A stretch of DNA of 64,000 nt from Alcanivorax sp. (GCA_013823245.1 PNLU01000005.1:1-64000); one strand, 5' to 3'; positions 18,691 to 27,548 are shown, counted from the stretch's first letter. A program made the numbers and translations. The notes: generated by a model from the letters alone, not told the origin.

Positions 18691-19539
18691 ATGAAAACCT
18701 TCAAGAAACTTGCTCTCGTGTCCGCTATTGCAGCCCTGCCGATGACCGGCTTTGCCATGCAGCAGATGGATGATGAGGCGCTGTCCGGGGTTACAGGTCA
18801 GGACGGGATCAGCATTACGCTGGATATGGATGCAAACCTTGATGTGTGGATCGAAGACACTGATGGTGTTGCAGATAACGCTCCGTTGTGGACGGGTCTC
18901 GATAACGCTGGCTTCCTGGTTATCCAGAATATTGCCATCGACGGCATCGTCAATATCGACCTGGATAGCGGTTCAGCGGCTGGCACCAGTGGCGCCGGTG
19001 GTGTGCTGAACGTGGCAATTTCCATCCCGTCTCTGACCATTGGTGATGCCTCGAACCCGTTGGCCATCGGTGTCACCGGGTCGGATGCAGCCGCTAATGA
19101 CCGGGACTATCAGGACGGCTTGGGGCGTGTGGCCACTGCGGCGGCAGGCACCGTAACGAATGTCATTACGCTGTCTTCCATCGAGCTTGAGAACCTCGGC
19201 CTGAATATTCAGCTGGGTCCTGATGCGGAGCAGTTCCTGCACATCACCGGTGACGCCTTCGATATGGTTATCGAGGACTTCACTGTGAGCGACGCAAGTG
19301 CTGCAGGTGGCGGCGACTTCTATGTGCAGACGATGGCGATCACGAATATCGATCTTGATGGCACCGTAGCATCAATTACCGAAGATGGTCTGGCCCTGAC
19401 GCTGGGTACCCCGGCTGCAGGCATGGATATTGCCATGATGGGTGTGCGTCTGGGTGACAACACGGCAGCTACCCTGGGCAACGTCTACGTGACCGGCCTG
19501 AACCTGGGTGGTACCACGGTCACTGTTACCGGCCGTTGA
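18691..19539 (+). CDS. Secreted DUF6160-type protein (FilA-like)
   Basis: 282 residues from the ATG at 18691; an in-frame ATG at 18676 is possible. Signal peptide MKTFKKLALVSAIAALPMTGFA is followed at once by MQQMDDEALSGVTGQDGISI, the DUF6160-type N-terminus. The body is rich in Gly, Asp, Thr and Val with many short beta-strand-like stretches (NIAIDGIVNIDLD, SSIELENLGLNIQ), suggesting an extracellular beta-rich or beta-solenoid fold. A strong terminator follows, then the C39 peptidase. I recall Acinetobacter fil genes (FilA-FilF) with this order; the link to fimbria-like structures is from memory. It could be the major product of the locus. Confidence 0.8.
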   Translation: MKTFKKLALVSAIAALPMTGFAMQQMDDEALSGVTGQDGISITLDMDANLDVWIEDTDGVADNAPLWTGLDNAGFLVIQNIAIDGIVNIDLDSGSAAGTSGAGGVLNVAISIPSLTIGDASNPLAIGVTGSDAAANDRDYQDGLGRVATAAAGTVTNVITLSSIELENLGLNIQLGPDAEQFLHITGDAFDMVIEDFTVSDASAAGGGDFYVQTMAITNIDLDGTVASITEDGLALTLGTPAAGMDIAMMGVRLGDNTAATLGNVYVTGLNLGGTTVTVTGR

Positions 19540-19568
19540 TTGCTGACTCACGGATCACCACGATCCGG

Positions 19569-19597
19569 AAAAAGGCCCGGCTTTGCCGGGCCTTTTT
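19569..19597 (+). terminator. Strong Rho-independent terminator after the DUF6160-type gene
   Basis: Stem AAAAAGGCCCGGC / GCCGGGCCTTTTT with a TTT loop, symmetric and so active in both directions. It separates the secreted-protein gene from the downstream C39 operon, so the first gene may be expressed at a higher level. Confidence 0.9.
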
Positions 19598-19688
19598 CAT
19601 GGTTATGGCTTGGGGTGACCGGATGGCGCATCTGGCCCCTTGAGGTCTGGCCGTTTTACCGGGTACTATGCAACGGCCTGTGACGATC

Positions 19689-19705
19689 TGTTACTATCGG
19701 TAAGT
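19689..19705 (+). promoter_or_regulatory. Putative regulator site TGTTAC-N5-GTAA, copy 2
   Basis: TGTTAC-TATCG-GTAAGT, 98 bp upstream of the C39 peptidase start. Shares spacer length and core with copies at 18422 and 40178. Confidence 0.4.
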
Positions 19706-19802
19706 GAGCGGCAGGATCCAGGCACTATAACGATCAGGAACCCGGACAGGGCAGGCGTCCGCCGGGCATAACAATAAAGATAACAATAAAAGGGCATCGT
19801 AG

Positions 19803-20615
19803 ATGCTTGAGGCAATTCTGGGCGTGGCCCTGATCTTTTTTGCTGTCAATCAGGCTGCTGTCGTGGAGGAGTATCCGCGCGGCTACGTCTATTACGAGCA
19901 CCCCACGCATCAGGGCCCCGTGGCTGAGCGGGATATTGCCCCGAAGCCGGTTTCCGAATTCCGCTATCGCAATGTCGTGCGCCAGGCGTATGACTATTCC
20001 TGTGGTTCCGCTGCGCTCACCACCATCCTCAACCACTACCTTGGCCGTCAGTTCGAGGAGCGGCAGATCATGGAAGGTCTGCTGCGGTTCGGGGAAACCG
20101 AGCGAATCGTCGAACGCCGGGGCTTCTCCCTGCTGGACATGCGTCGTCTGGCTACCGCCCTGGGCCACCCGAGTGCGGGTTACCGTGCCGAAATCAAGGA
20201 TCTGAAGACGCTTGACCACCCCGCGATCGTGCCGATCTCCTACGGGGGCTTCAAACATTTCGTGGTGTTGCGCGAATACCGTGACGGCCATATCTATGTG
20301 GCAGATCCGGCGCTGGGCAACATCAGCTTCACTGAAACCAAGTTCGAGGAAATCTGGGAACAGAATGTACTGTTCATCGTTTTCCCCAATGGCTTCGAAC
20401 CGCAGGAAGATCTCGCGCTCACCGAGTATGACCTCCGCATGATTGATGAGCAGACCATCAATCGTCTCGCTTTCCAGGAGTTTCCCGTCTTTACCCGCCC
20501 GATCGAGCAGTGGGCGGACAAGGCTGGCACCTTGCGGGCGGTACTGACTGAGGACGCGGAAGGGGTCGAGCGAGTGATCAATGTTCCCACGCGGACCTAC
20601 TTCCGCCGTAAATGA
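19803..20615 (+). CDS. Stand-alone periplasmic C39-family peptidase (FilB-like)
   Basis: 270 residues. The N-terminal hydrophobic segment (MLEAILGVALIFFAVNQAA) is a signal peptide or anchor, placing the enzyme in the periplasm. The C39 catalytic set is complete: oxyanion-hole Gln six residues before the catalytic Cys (RQAYDYSCGSAALTTIL, Cys near 67), His in GFKHFVVL near 144 and Asp in YVADPALG near 161. No ABC transporter domains are attached, unlike bacteriocin-processing PCATs. C39 enzymes cut after double-glycine leaders. The neighbouring and twin-operon secreted proteins carry a very similar leader motif, so they are candidate substrates (inference). It overlaps the next gene by 4 bp. 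Confidence 0.85.
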   Translation: MLEAILGVALIFFAVNQAAVVEEYPRGYVYYEHPTHQGPVAERDIAPKPVSEFRYRNVVRQAYDYSCGSAALTTILNHYLGRQFEERQIMEGLLRFGETERIVERRGFSLLDMRRLATALGHPSAGYRAEIKDLKTLDHPAIVPISYGGFKHFVVLREYRDGHIYVADPALGNISFTETKFEEIWEQNVLFIVFPNGFEPQEDLALTEYDLRMIDEQTINRLAFQEFPVFTRPIEQWADKAGTLRAVLTEDAEGVERVINVPTRTYFRRK

Positions 20616-21688
20616 GAATAACAAACAAGATGGACAGGCATATGATGTGTTTCCGGGGATGGTGCAGGCCCGCCGCAGCATGGCTGGCACTGGCAGGCAT
20701 GACGATGGGCGCGCCCTTGCTGGCGCAGGCAGACGACCGCGACACGGATGCAGCGCGTGCCGCCCTGCAGCAGCAGGAGGACGATGCCAGCGAAGAACGT
20801 AATCTGGAAGAAGTGTTTCAGGCGGCTGAACGGCAGTATTCGTTGCTGCGTTCGGGCAACATGGCGCTGAACTTCTCCGGCGATTACAGCTACTACCGTA
20901 ACGACCGCATCGATATTGCGATTGGCGACAATGGTAATGTCAGCCGTTTTCGCATTGAGAATGATGCGGAGCATTCGTTTGGAGCCTCGTTGTCGTTCGA
21001 TTACGGTATCTGGAACAACCTGACCTTCAATACACGGCTCCCGGTGCAGTACAAGTACGATACGCAGCGCGACACGCAGCAGGCATCGCTTGGCGATATC
21101 ACCTTCGGTCTGCGCTATCAGCCTTTCCCGGTGCGGCCGGGCGCTATCAACACCACCCTATACACCACGTTGTCCACAGCCACAGGTGACAGCCCCTACA
21201 CCATCGATCCCAACCGCGACCTGTCCAGCGGCAAGGGCTACTACTCGCTGGGTGGCGGCGTCAGCATGAGCAAGGTGGTGGATCCGGTGGTGCTGTTCGG
21301 TTCTGTGGGTTACACCATGGCTTTTGATGCGACAGGCCTGGACCAGAAACGCGGGCAGGATACCCTCAAGCGTGTAGAGCCCGGTGATAGCATCAGTTTC
21401 TCCATGGGTCTGGCGTACGCGCTGTCCTATGAGGTCTCGGTCAGCGCCAGTTACCAGCAGTCCTATAACTTCGTCAGCAAGTTCCGATTCGTGCGTGACG
21501 ATGAGCCATTTACGGCCAAGTCGGAAGACTCAACCTCCAGCATTCTCAACACCTCGCTGGGTCTGCGGACCTCCAGCAATCGCATCATCAATATCAGTTT
21601 TGGTTTTGGTCTGACAGAAGACTCTCCGGATGTCCTTCTTGGCATATCCCTGCCCATCGATATCAGCGGCCTGAAGCCCGGTGCCTGA
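20612..21688 (+). CDS. Outer-membrane beta-barrel protein of the Fil-like locus
   Basis: 358 residues. It starts at an ATG overlapping the C39 stop (ATGA); the signal peptide ends around LLAQA-DDRD. A short charged helical stretch (about 42-70) is followed by alternating amphipathic strands to the C-terminus, e.g. SFGASLSFDYGIWNNLTFNTRLPVQYKYD. It resembles MetA/phenol-degradation-type or transporter-like beta-barrels. Likely a channel or secretion pore for the locus; the function is inferred from position only. Confidence 0.7.
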   Translation: MRITNKMDRHMMCFRGWCRPAAAWLALAGMTMGAPLLAQADDRDTDAARAALQQQEDDASEERNLEEVFQAAERQYSLLRSGNMALNFSGDYSYYRNDRIDIAIGDNGNVSRFRIENDAEHSFGASLSFDYGIWNNLTFNTRLPVQYKYDTQRDTQQASLGDITFGLRYQPFPVRPGAINTTLYTTLSTATGDSPYTIDPNRDLSSGKGYYSLGGGVSMSKVVDPVVLFGSVGYTMAFDATGLDQKRGQDTLKRVEPGDSISFSMGLAYALSYEVSVSASYQQSYNFVSKFRFVRDDEPFTAKSEDSTSSILNTSLGLRTSSNRIINISFGFGLTEDSPDVLLGISLPIDISGLKPGA

Positions 21689-21713
21689 ACAGACGTGCAA
21701 CGCCTGAGGTCAC

Positions 21714-23372
21714 ATGAAGAATAACAAGATAAAAAGCCTGGGACTGCTTGCAGGGCTGTTACTGGCCGGCACCGCCCAGGCACAGTTGGCCACCAACCTT
21801 GGCATTGATGTGCGTGCCATGAGTATGGGCCATGCCGTAACCGCTGATCCGCCGGGGATCATGTCCATCCACTTCAATCCGGCGGGTCTGGCGCGCCTGG
21901 ACGGTCGGCGCATGGACCTGCAGTTCCTGGGGGTGGATTTCAATATCGAGTCGGAGTACAGCGCACCGCCGGGCTATAACGTGTTCGGTTTTTCGGATGA
22001 CCCGATCATCTGTGCGGACGCACCCAACAATGGCTCGGATGTCTGTAACGATTTTCGTACCGGTCGCAGCACGATCAAGGGCGCGGCGCTTTACCTGCCT
22101 ATCGTCAATGACATTGTTGATTTGCCGCCTGGTCCACTGCTGGCGGGTCCCATTCCCGCGTTCGCGATCAAGCCTCCCGGCTCCAAGTTCACGTTTGCCA
22201 CGGCGACTTACCTGCCCATGGCGGCAGGTTTTTACCGCGACGAGAATGACCCCGGTAACTTTATGGGCAAACGCGTTGCCCTGACACGCATGACGTACCT
22301 GTCGCCTTCCGTGGGTTATCAGGTGAATGACACCTTGTCGATCGGGGCCTCCATCGGCTTCTCTTACCAGGGTGTGGGTCTTGAAACCGACATGCGCGCG
22401 CCGAACGAGCTGCTGGGCTTTACCCGCATTATTGACGAGAGCCTGTGTGCGCCTTTCAAGGGCGAGTCCAACTTTGCGCTGGATTTCGTGCTGTTCGGGA
22501 TCTGTAACCCGCAGGAAGGGCTTGGCCCGTTCAAGAACCTGGCCTCCATTGATGTGCAGATGGATCAGCGCTTCAGTCCGTCGTATAACCTTGGCATTCT
22601 GTGGGAGCCGAAAGACTGGTTCGCCTGGGGTGCGGTTTGGCATGCCCCGGTGGATGTGAACCTGCGCGGCAAATACAGGATCCAGTACTCCAATGCCGCT
22701 CAGGAAACCATCAACGGTATCGGCAGCAGCCCCACGGGCGCCATCGCGCTGGCGGTGCTGGGTATCCCCAGCAGCGTCGGCGCCGAGGATGTCGGCATGG
22801 TGAGCATGGATCTGACGATGCCGGCGCACTTCCAGACCGGGATCAAGATCAACCCCACTGAGCGCTGGCAGTTCAACGTGGATGCCGTATGGGTGGATTA
22901 CAAGCAGTGGGACGCCTTCACCATGGACTTCGACGGCCCCAATGCAGCGCTGGCGTTGGCGCGGCTGTTCTCGCCGGAGTCCACGCCCACACGACTGAGC
23001 TTGCCGCTCAATTATCAATCCACCTGGAACCTGGCATTCGGCACCGAGTATGCTGCCACCGACCGTCTGCGTCTGCGCGCTGGCTTCGAACCGCGCGCCT
23101 CGGCCATCCCGGATGACCGCCGGGCGCCGCTGGTGCCGATCAATGAGGCCCGTTATTACAGCCTCGGGCTGGGGTATCAGTGGGACAAGGACACCGAGAT
23201 CGACCTGGCCATCGCGACCCTGCGCAGCCGTGATAGCATTCCGGCCAATACCAGTTGTGCCGCCAACTGTACCGGCATCAACAACGTGATCTACAACCCC
23301 TACGCGGGACTCGACATTGAAACCAAGGCAACCATCAACATGGTCGGCATGGCGTTCCGCACCCGCTTCTGA
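21714..23372 (+). CDS. FadL/TodX-family outer-membrane porin
   Basis: 552 residues. Signal peptide MKNNKIKSLGLLAGLLLAGTAQA; the mature N-terminus with AMSMGHAVTADPPGIMSIHFNPAGLARL has the NPAGL signature of the OmpP1/FadL/TodX family. The rest forms a large beta-barrel ending in MVGMAFRTRF with a terminal Phe, as expected for BAM recognition. Such porins import long-chain fatty acids or hydrocarbons, or act as surface modules; in this operon the role may be special. 25 bp after the previous gene. Confidence 0.85.
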   Translation: MKNNKIKSLGLLAGLLLAGTAQAQLATNLGIDVRAMSMGHAVTADPPGIMSIHFNPAGLARLDGRRMDLQFLGVDFNIESEYSAPPGYNVFGFSDDPIICADAPNNGSDVCNDFRTGRSTIKGAALYLPIVNDIVDLPPGPLLAGPIPAFAIKPPGSKFTFATATYLPMAAGFYRDENDPGNFMGKRVALTRMTYLSPSVGYQVNDTLSIGASIGFSYQGVGLETDMRAPNELLGFTRIIDESLCAPFKGESNFALDFVLFGICNPQEGLGPFKNLASIDVQMDQRFSPSYNLGILWEPKDWFAWGAVWHAPVDVNLRGKYRIQYSNAAQETINGIGSSPTGAIALAVLGIPSSVGAEDVGMVSMDLTMPAHFQTGIKINPTERWQFNVDAVWVDYKQWDAFTMDFDGPNAALALARLFSPESTPTRLSLPLNYQSTWNLAFGTEYAATDRLRLRAGFEPRASAIPDDRRAPLVPINEARYYSLGLGYQWDKDTEIDLAIATLRSRDSIPANTSCAANCTGINNVIYNPYAGLDIETKATINMVGMAFRTRF

Positions 23373-24255
23373 CAGACGCGGCGGGTGCGCAGCCCTGCTC
23401 GGACTGTTTGGCCTGCTGATGCTGGCTGGCTGTACCACGTCGGAAGGTGAGCGCGGCCTTTACGTCTATATGGACGAGCAGGGCAACCTGGTGTCCGGCG
23501 AGGTCGAACGGCCGGTGACCCGCAGCCGCCCTGACGCACCGGCAGCGCCGGAAGCGGACGATGCGGACCTGGAGGCAGTGCGCGAGGACAAGGCCAAAGG
23601 GGAGAACCTGACTCCGGAAGGGGTCGACGACAGCGACCGCTTTATTACCTGGTACGACGCGGAAGGGCGTTTGATCCGCGAACCGGTGGATTTTGTCGCG
23701 GCTCGCCGGGCGGCGGCCGAGCGCGATCCGGGCTTCCAGGAGATCGAGGAACCCGGGGAGGAGGGCGACGAGGGTGGATTTATCGAGACCGTCACCCCGA
23801 TCAGCGCGGCCTGCTGTCGGGATATGCCCGAGCAGGCGCTGACCCTGCGCGGTGGTCGTGAGCAACTGCTCCGGTTGGCACCGGGCACGACACCCCGCCT
23901 GCAGGTGGGGGCCCGAGGCTATCCTGCCCAGATCGTGCGACTGGCCGACGATGTCGTGGCGGTGGAAGTGATCAGCTACAAGGGCCGCGAGGGTTACATA
24001 CACCCGCAGTTGCTGGTGCTGGACGAGAACGCCACGCCGGTGCTGCAGGTCAACAGTGTATTTACACGGCGCTACCCGGAAACCTGGTCGCGCTACGGCT
24101 ATATCACGGGAACTCTGCCCCGGGAGCCGGGTCAGCGCTATCTGGTGGTCTATCTTGGCTACACCGATGGCGACACACCGGGTTTCGTCCCGGAAAGTGA
24201 CAGCGCCCTGCGTGAGCAGGGTGAGGTGCTGCTGCGCGGCGTGCGTCGCCGCTGA
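23317..24255 (+). CDS. Lipoprotein with MalM-like domain (FilE-like)
   Basis: 312 residues. The only usable in-frame start upstream of the lipobox is TTG at 23317, inside the last 56 bp of the FadL-like gene. The lipobox LMLAGC lies near residue 39. An acidic, Pro-rich linker (about 65-160) leads to a C-terminal domain of about 145 residues (SAACCRDMPEQALTLRGG onward) that resembles MalM-type periplasmic proteins. It matches what I remember as FilE. Its N-terminus needs checking because of the TTG start. Confidence 0.7.
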   Translation: MKPRQPSTWSAWRSAPASDRRGGCAALLGLFGLLMLAGCTTSEGERGLYVYMDEQGNLVSGEVERPVTRSRPDAPAAPEADDADLEAVREDKAKGENLTPEGVDDSDRFITWYDAEGRLIREPVDFVAARRAAAERDPGFQEIEEPGEEGDEGGFIETVTPISAACCRDMPEQALTLRGGREQLLRLAPGTTPRLQVGARGYPAQIVRLADDVVAVEVISYKGREGYIHPQLLVLDENATPVLQVNSVFTRRYPETWSRYGYITGTLPREPGQRYLVVYLGYTDGDTPGFVPESDSALREQGEVLLRGVRRR

Positions 24256-24338
24256 TCGGCTGGCCAGAGAATACTGCAATGGGCTACAGTGCCGCTCCGG
24301 CCCCCGCCGGGCCAGAACAGTTCAGAACGAGATGACCT

Positions 24339-26435
24339 ATGACAAAAAAGACAGGCGCCACCACCGCGATCAGGACCTCTTCACGCCGCTGGCTGGCCGG
24401 TATGGCCGTAGTGCTGGGTGCCGCAGGGCTGGCCAGCTGTAACGGCGGCGAGGACTTCTCGGATGTGAATCTGCCAGGGTGCGCTTTCGGCGCCCAGTGT
24501 ACCGAGAACCTGGCCGGTAACCGGCTGGTGGAGCTGGTCGGCCCCCGTGTCGACAATCTGCGTTACCGCTGCGGCACTGGCAACAGTGGCTCGATCAGCC
24601 ACCTGCGCGACGAAGAAGTGGTGACGGCTGCCGGCATTCGGGTGCCCGCCTTTACGGCCGTGTGCCCCGCCAGCGCCCGGAAGCTGGAGTTCTTTGTCGG
24701 TAACGGTTTCTTCGACAGCAGCACGAATTCGCCTGGGCAGGTCAAGGTGATCGGGACCATGTTTTTCCCGACCACGTCCCTTCAGGTGCCGCAGGGTGCT
24801 ACTCCACCGGTGCTGAGCGTGACCCTGAATGATCTGGTCGAGTCGGCCCGCAGGGTCGCGATTGACGAAGATAGTGTACGAAATCGTGGGTTATTGCTGT
24901 CGGCGCTGGATAGCGATACCGACGATGACGTGATCTATATTCCCGACGAGTTGCATACTCTGGTGGGTAACCGCTTTGATGACCTGATCGGCAACCGCAG
25001 CCTGAATACGTCTGACGCCATCGATTTCAGAAATGATTTCCAGCCACTGCTGGATGCGCTGAATGAAGAGCTGGCGCTGGTTGAAGGTGATGAGGGATTT
25101 CATGAATTCCCTGACGATCTGATTGATTTCAACGAGCGTCTGCAGGCGGCCATGAATCTTTCCCGAGCGGGCTACTATTCCATGGGCTACAACGAGAACG
25201 AAGGGATTCTGGAATTCCAGGGGACTACGAAAGATCCTAAACTGTCCAGCTTGGGCCGCTTCGGCGCGAGTGTGCTTGTTCTGCCTTCTGGGAATGTTGT
25301 CGGGATGGGCTCAGCTTTGATCTCCGTAGACCAGAGCGAAGAGCGTGAAACCCGACGTGATGCCGTCATCGCTAACGGCACGTTGGGTGACGAGCTGAAT
25401 TTTGATGTGATATTCAGTGGTTTACTCCCGATAATAGAGGTGACGAGTCTCGAGCTGTCGGGCCGCATGCTCGGTGAGATCATGTACAACGGTATTGCTG
25501 GTGTTAGTGGTGCCGGCAACTCGGATGTGAATATCGATCAGCCAGATATGCCGTATCAACCTGATGTTGTAGCAGATTTCGGTCGCCTGACAGGCGACTT
25601 TGTGGGTGTAGATACTGAGGCCATGATCAATGACGCAGACGATCAGGCGCCCGGCTTGCCTGTGCGTGCGGCGCGCCAGCCGCGCAGCGTGGTTCAGCTA
25701 GACCAGGAAATTCTTGATCTTCTTGATGGCTCCCGCTATCTCATTACCCTCAAGCGCGGCTGCCGTGATGATGAACTAGATGCTGCCGGTTGTGATGAGG
25801 AAGATAATCAGATCAGCGAGGAGGAGGCCGAGTTCTATCCGCGCAGATTTGAGGTTATTGAGGCGGTTGACGGTACAAGCGAGAGCACTGTTGAGCTGAG
25901 GTTCAGCTTCGATTTTGAGACCGCCCGAAGGAACGGCGATGAAGGTAGTGGCGCCGAAAGTGTTTGTATTGAGATACGCGAGGATAATGGTAACGGCATC
26001 ATTTATGTAGGCCAGGACTATCAGTGCCCGCATGTTTCTTCAGAAGAGTATGCCGTGGGTTATGTAACCCGAACGACCTTTACGGAAGACGATGTTCCCG
26101 AGAGCGTTGGTATTGTTATGTACCTTGCCGCCGATGCAACGGGACATGATCAGCTTGGTACCCAGATCGAAGGAAGAATATCGCTGCTCGAGTGCTCTCG
26201 CCCGCTTTACCGTCTGTCGCAGGATAACTTCGAGTCGGGCATTCGAGCGAGCTGGGTCGATAATTACCTGCCCGTATTGATACAGTACGAGCTGCTTGAA
26301 GATAGTGAGTCGCATGATTTCGGCGATATGACTGACCCCAAGAATCAACGCCTGATTTCAAATGTTCAGGGCTTGGTTGACCTTAAGTTTGATCCAACGA
26401 GTCCAGGAACGGACGCCTTCCCTGCATGTGAATAG
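24339..26435 (+). CDS. Large lipoprotein, FilF-like
   Basis: 698 residues. Tat-like basic start (TSSRRWLAG) and a lipobox LASC near residue 34. The mature part begins GGEDFSDVNLPGCAFGAQC. No catalytic motif seen; it is rich in acidic residues and predicted beta structure. It matches my memory of Acinetobacter proteins named putative pilus assembly protein FilF. The last two-thirds (from about 24.8 kb) are clearly more AT-rich than neighbours, a sign of a different history for this part. It is followed by a long inverted repeat. Confidence 0.7.
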   Translation: MTKKTGATTAIRTSSRRWLAGMAVVLGAAGLASCNGGEDFSDVNLPGCAFGAQCTENLAGNRLVELVGPRVDNLRYRCGTGNSGSISHLRDEEVVTAAGIRVPAFTAVCPASARKLEFFVGNGFFDSSTNSPGQVKVIGTMFFPTTSLQVPQGATPPVLSVTLNDLVESARRVAIDEDSVRNRGLLLSALDSDTDDDVIYIPDELHTLVGNRFDDLIGNRSLNTSDAIDFRNDFQPLLDALNEELALVEGDEGFHEFPDDLIDFNERLQAAMNLSRAGYYSMGYNENEGILEFQGTTKDPKLSSLGRFGASVLVLPSGNVVGMGSALISVDQSEERETRRDAVIANGTLGDELNFDVIFSGLLPIIEVTSLELSGRMLGEIMYNGIAGVSGAGNSDVNIDQPDMPYQPDVVADFGRLTGDFVGVDTEAMINDADDQAPGLPVRAARQPRSVVQLDQEILDLLDGSRYLITLKRGCRDDELDAAGCDEEDNQISEEEAEFYPRRFEVIEAVDGTSESTVELRFSFDFETARRNGDEGSGAESVCIEIREDNGNGIIYVGQDYQCPHVSSEEYAVGYVTRTTFTEDDVPESVGIVMYLAADATGHDQLGTQIEGRISLLECSRPLYRLSQDNFESGIRASWVDNYLPVLIQYELLEDSESHDFGDMTDPKNQRLISNVQGLVDLKFDPTSPGTDAFPACE

Positions 26436-26448
26436 TCCTCGGTCGCCC

Positions 26449-26542
26449 TAGGCCGGGCTGAGCGCCAGCGAAGCCCAGCATGCTTGAGCCTCTCGATGCA
26501 GGGGGGGAGGTGCAGGGCTTCGCTGGCGCTCAACCCAGCCTA
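26449..26542. repeat. 28-bp inverted repeat of a REP-like element, between convergent genes
   Basis: Left arm 26449-26476 and right arm 26515-26542 are inverted copies with 26 of 28 identical positions, separated by 38 bp. The right arm supplies the TAG stop of the HEPN gene. A copy of the left arm (24 of 26 positions) is found at 34307. It probably works as a bidirectional terminator or REP element. Confidence 0.85.
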
Positions 26543-26953
26543 CTCGTTGGTTTGATTGAGGTGGGTGAGGATCTGATGGGCGGCACGTATGACCGCTGCC
26601 ACCAGAGCCTCGTCGATATCAAGATGGCCTTCGTACTCTGAGAGATTCCGCTTTCTGTGGGCATTATCCAGCACTCGCCAGCGCGGGGCGGGAAGGTCCG
26701 CTGTTTCCTTGAGAGTTTGAAATACGAGATACCGGTTTTCTGAACGAAAGCCTTTGCGCCTCAGTGCGGCCAGGGAAAGCGCGTGCGCTGCGTTGTAGGC
26801 CAGATCGAACCGACTTTCCAGTGACAGCTGCTCATTGGACGCATCCACGAGGCGGCGCTGACCAGACTCGATGAGGCCTGCAATTTCTTCAGGGGAGGGT
26901 GCCTCCACCTTCAACTGGCCGGTCCTGGCCAGATTGTCCAGATTTGATGACAT
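26540..26953 (-). CDS. HEPN-domain protein of an MNT/HEPN pair
   Basis: 137 residues from the ATG at 26953; the ORF-track start at 27223 reads through another gene. Helical HEPN-like fold with SRFDLAYNAAHALSLAALRRKGFR and HRKRNLSEYEG near the C-terminus. The typical RX4-6H RNase motif of HEPN toxins is not clearly present (RNLSEYEGH has seven residues between), so RNase activity is doubtful. It overlaps the nucleotidyltransferase gene by 65 bp. The pair may be a toxin-antitoxin module. Confidence 0.75.
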   Translation of the reverse strand: MSSNLDNLARTGQLKVEAPSPEEIAGLIESGQRRLVDASNEQLSLESRFDLAYNAAHALSLAALRRKGFRSENRYLVFQTLKETADLPAPRWRVLDNAHRKRNLSEYEGHLDIDEALVAAVIRAAHQILTHLNQTNE

Positions 26954-27548
26954 CGTCCATGTGTCCTTTGAGTGGCAGGGTCGGGCCGTCCAGCACTGCT
27001 TTGAGGAAGGGGTTCCCGCTGTCCATGCGGTGAACAAATTCCTGCGAGGTGTACAGTGATGGCGAAATCGGGCGCCCCAGATTCCGTTCAGCGCTTTCCA
27101 GCGCCTCGTACAATGCTTCGAGGGTAAGGGTATCGGAAACCACCAGCAGGTCAATATCGCTGCCCGCATGGTCCCTGCCTTTTGCGGCGGAGCCGAACAG
27201 CATGCCCAGAAGGATGGCCTCATCCAACGGGACCAGGGCTGCCTTGATGACGTCCTTCAAACCGAAAGTTTTGCGGGCTATGCTGCACAGCTCCTGGTAT
27301 AGCGGGCTGTCCGGGTTGGCCTGGTAATGCTTCTGGTTACCGACTCGTGATAGCGTGATCAGGCCACTGCTGGTCAGGCGTTTGAGCTCGCGCTGCACGG
27401 CGCCTGTTCCGACACCGGCGAGTGAGATCAGCTCGTTAGTGAAGAACGAGCGGTCAGGCTGGCCGAATAGCAAGCCGAGTACGCGTTGCTGTGTGGCCGA
27501 GAACAGTGCGTCCGGCAGGCTGGTTTGGTGTTGATCGTTTATACCCAT
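26889..27548 (-). CDS. Nucleotidyltransferase with N-terminal winged helix (MNT)
   Basis: 219 residues from the ATG at 27548 (MGINDQHQ); the ORF-track start is a TTG at 27587 that would place operator-like palindromes inside the gene. Residues about 10-75 form a winged-helix domain (ALFSATQQRVLGLLFGQ); the nucleotidyltransferase motif LFGSAAKGRDHAGSDIDLLVV (GS-x-DxD) is near 110-130. In MNT/HEPN systems the MNT protein AMPylates or neutralises HEPN. The fused DNA-binding domain and two palindromes at the start suggest autoregulation. Confidence 0.82.
   Translation of the reverse strand: MGINDQHQTSLPDALFSATQQRVLGLLFGQPDRSFFTNELISLAGVGTGAVQRELKRLTSSGLITLSRVGNQKHYQANPDSPLYQELCSIARKTFGLKDVIKAALVPLDEAILLGMLFGSAAKGRDHAGSDIDLLVVSDTLTLEALYEALESAERNLGRPISPSLYTSQEFVHRMDSGNPFLKAVLDGPTLPLKGHMDDVIKSGQSGQDRPVEGGGTLP

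Noticed and set aside
21759-23438. 559-residue minus-strand ORF opposite the FadL-like gene
   Set aside because: Antisense shadow; the plus strand has a signal peptide and the NPAGL signature.
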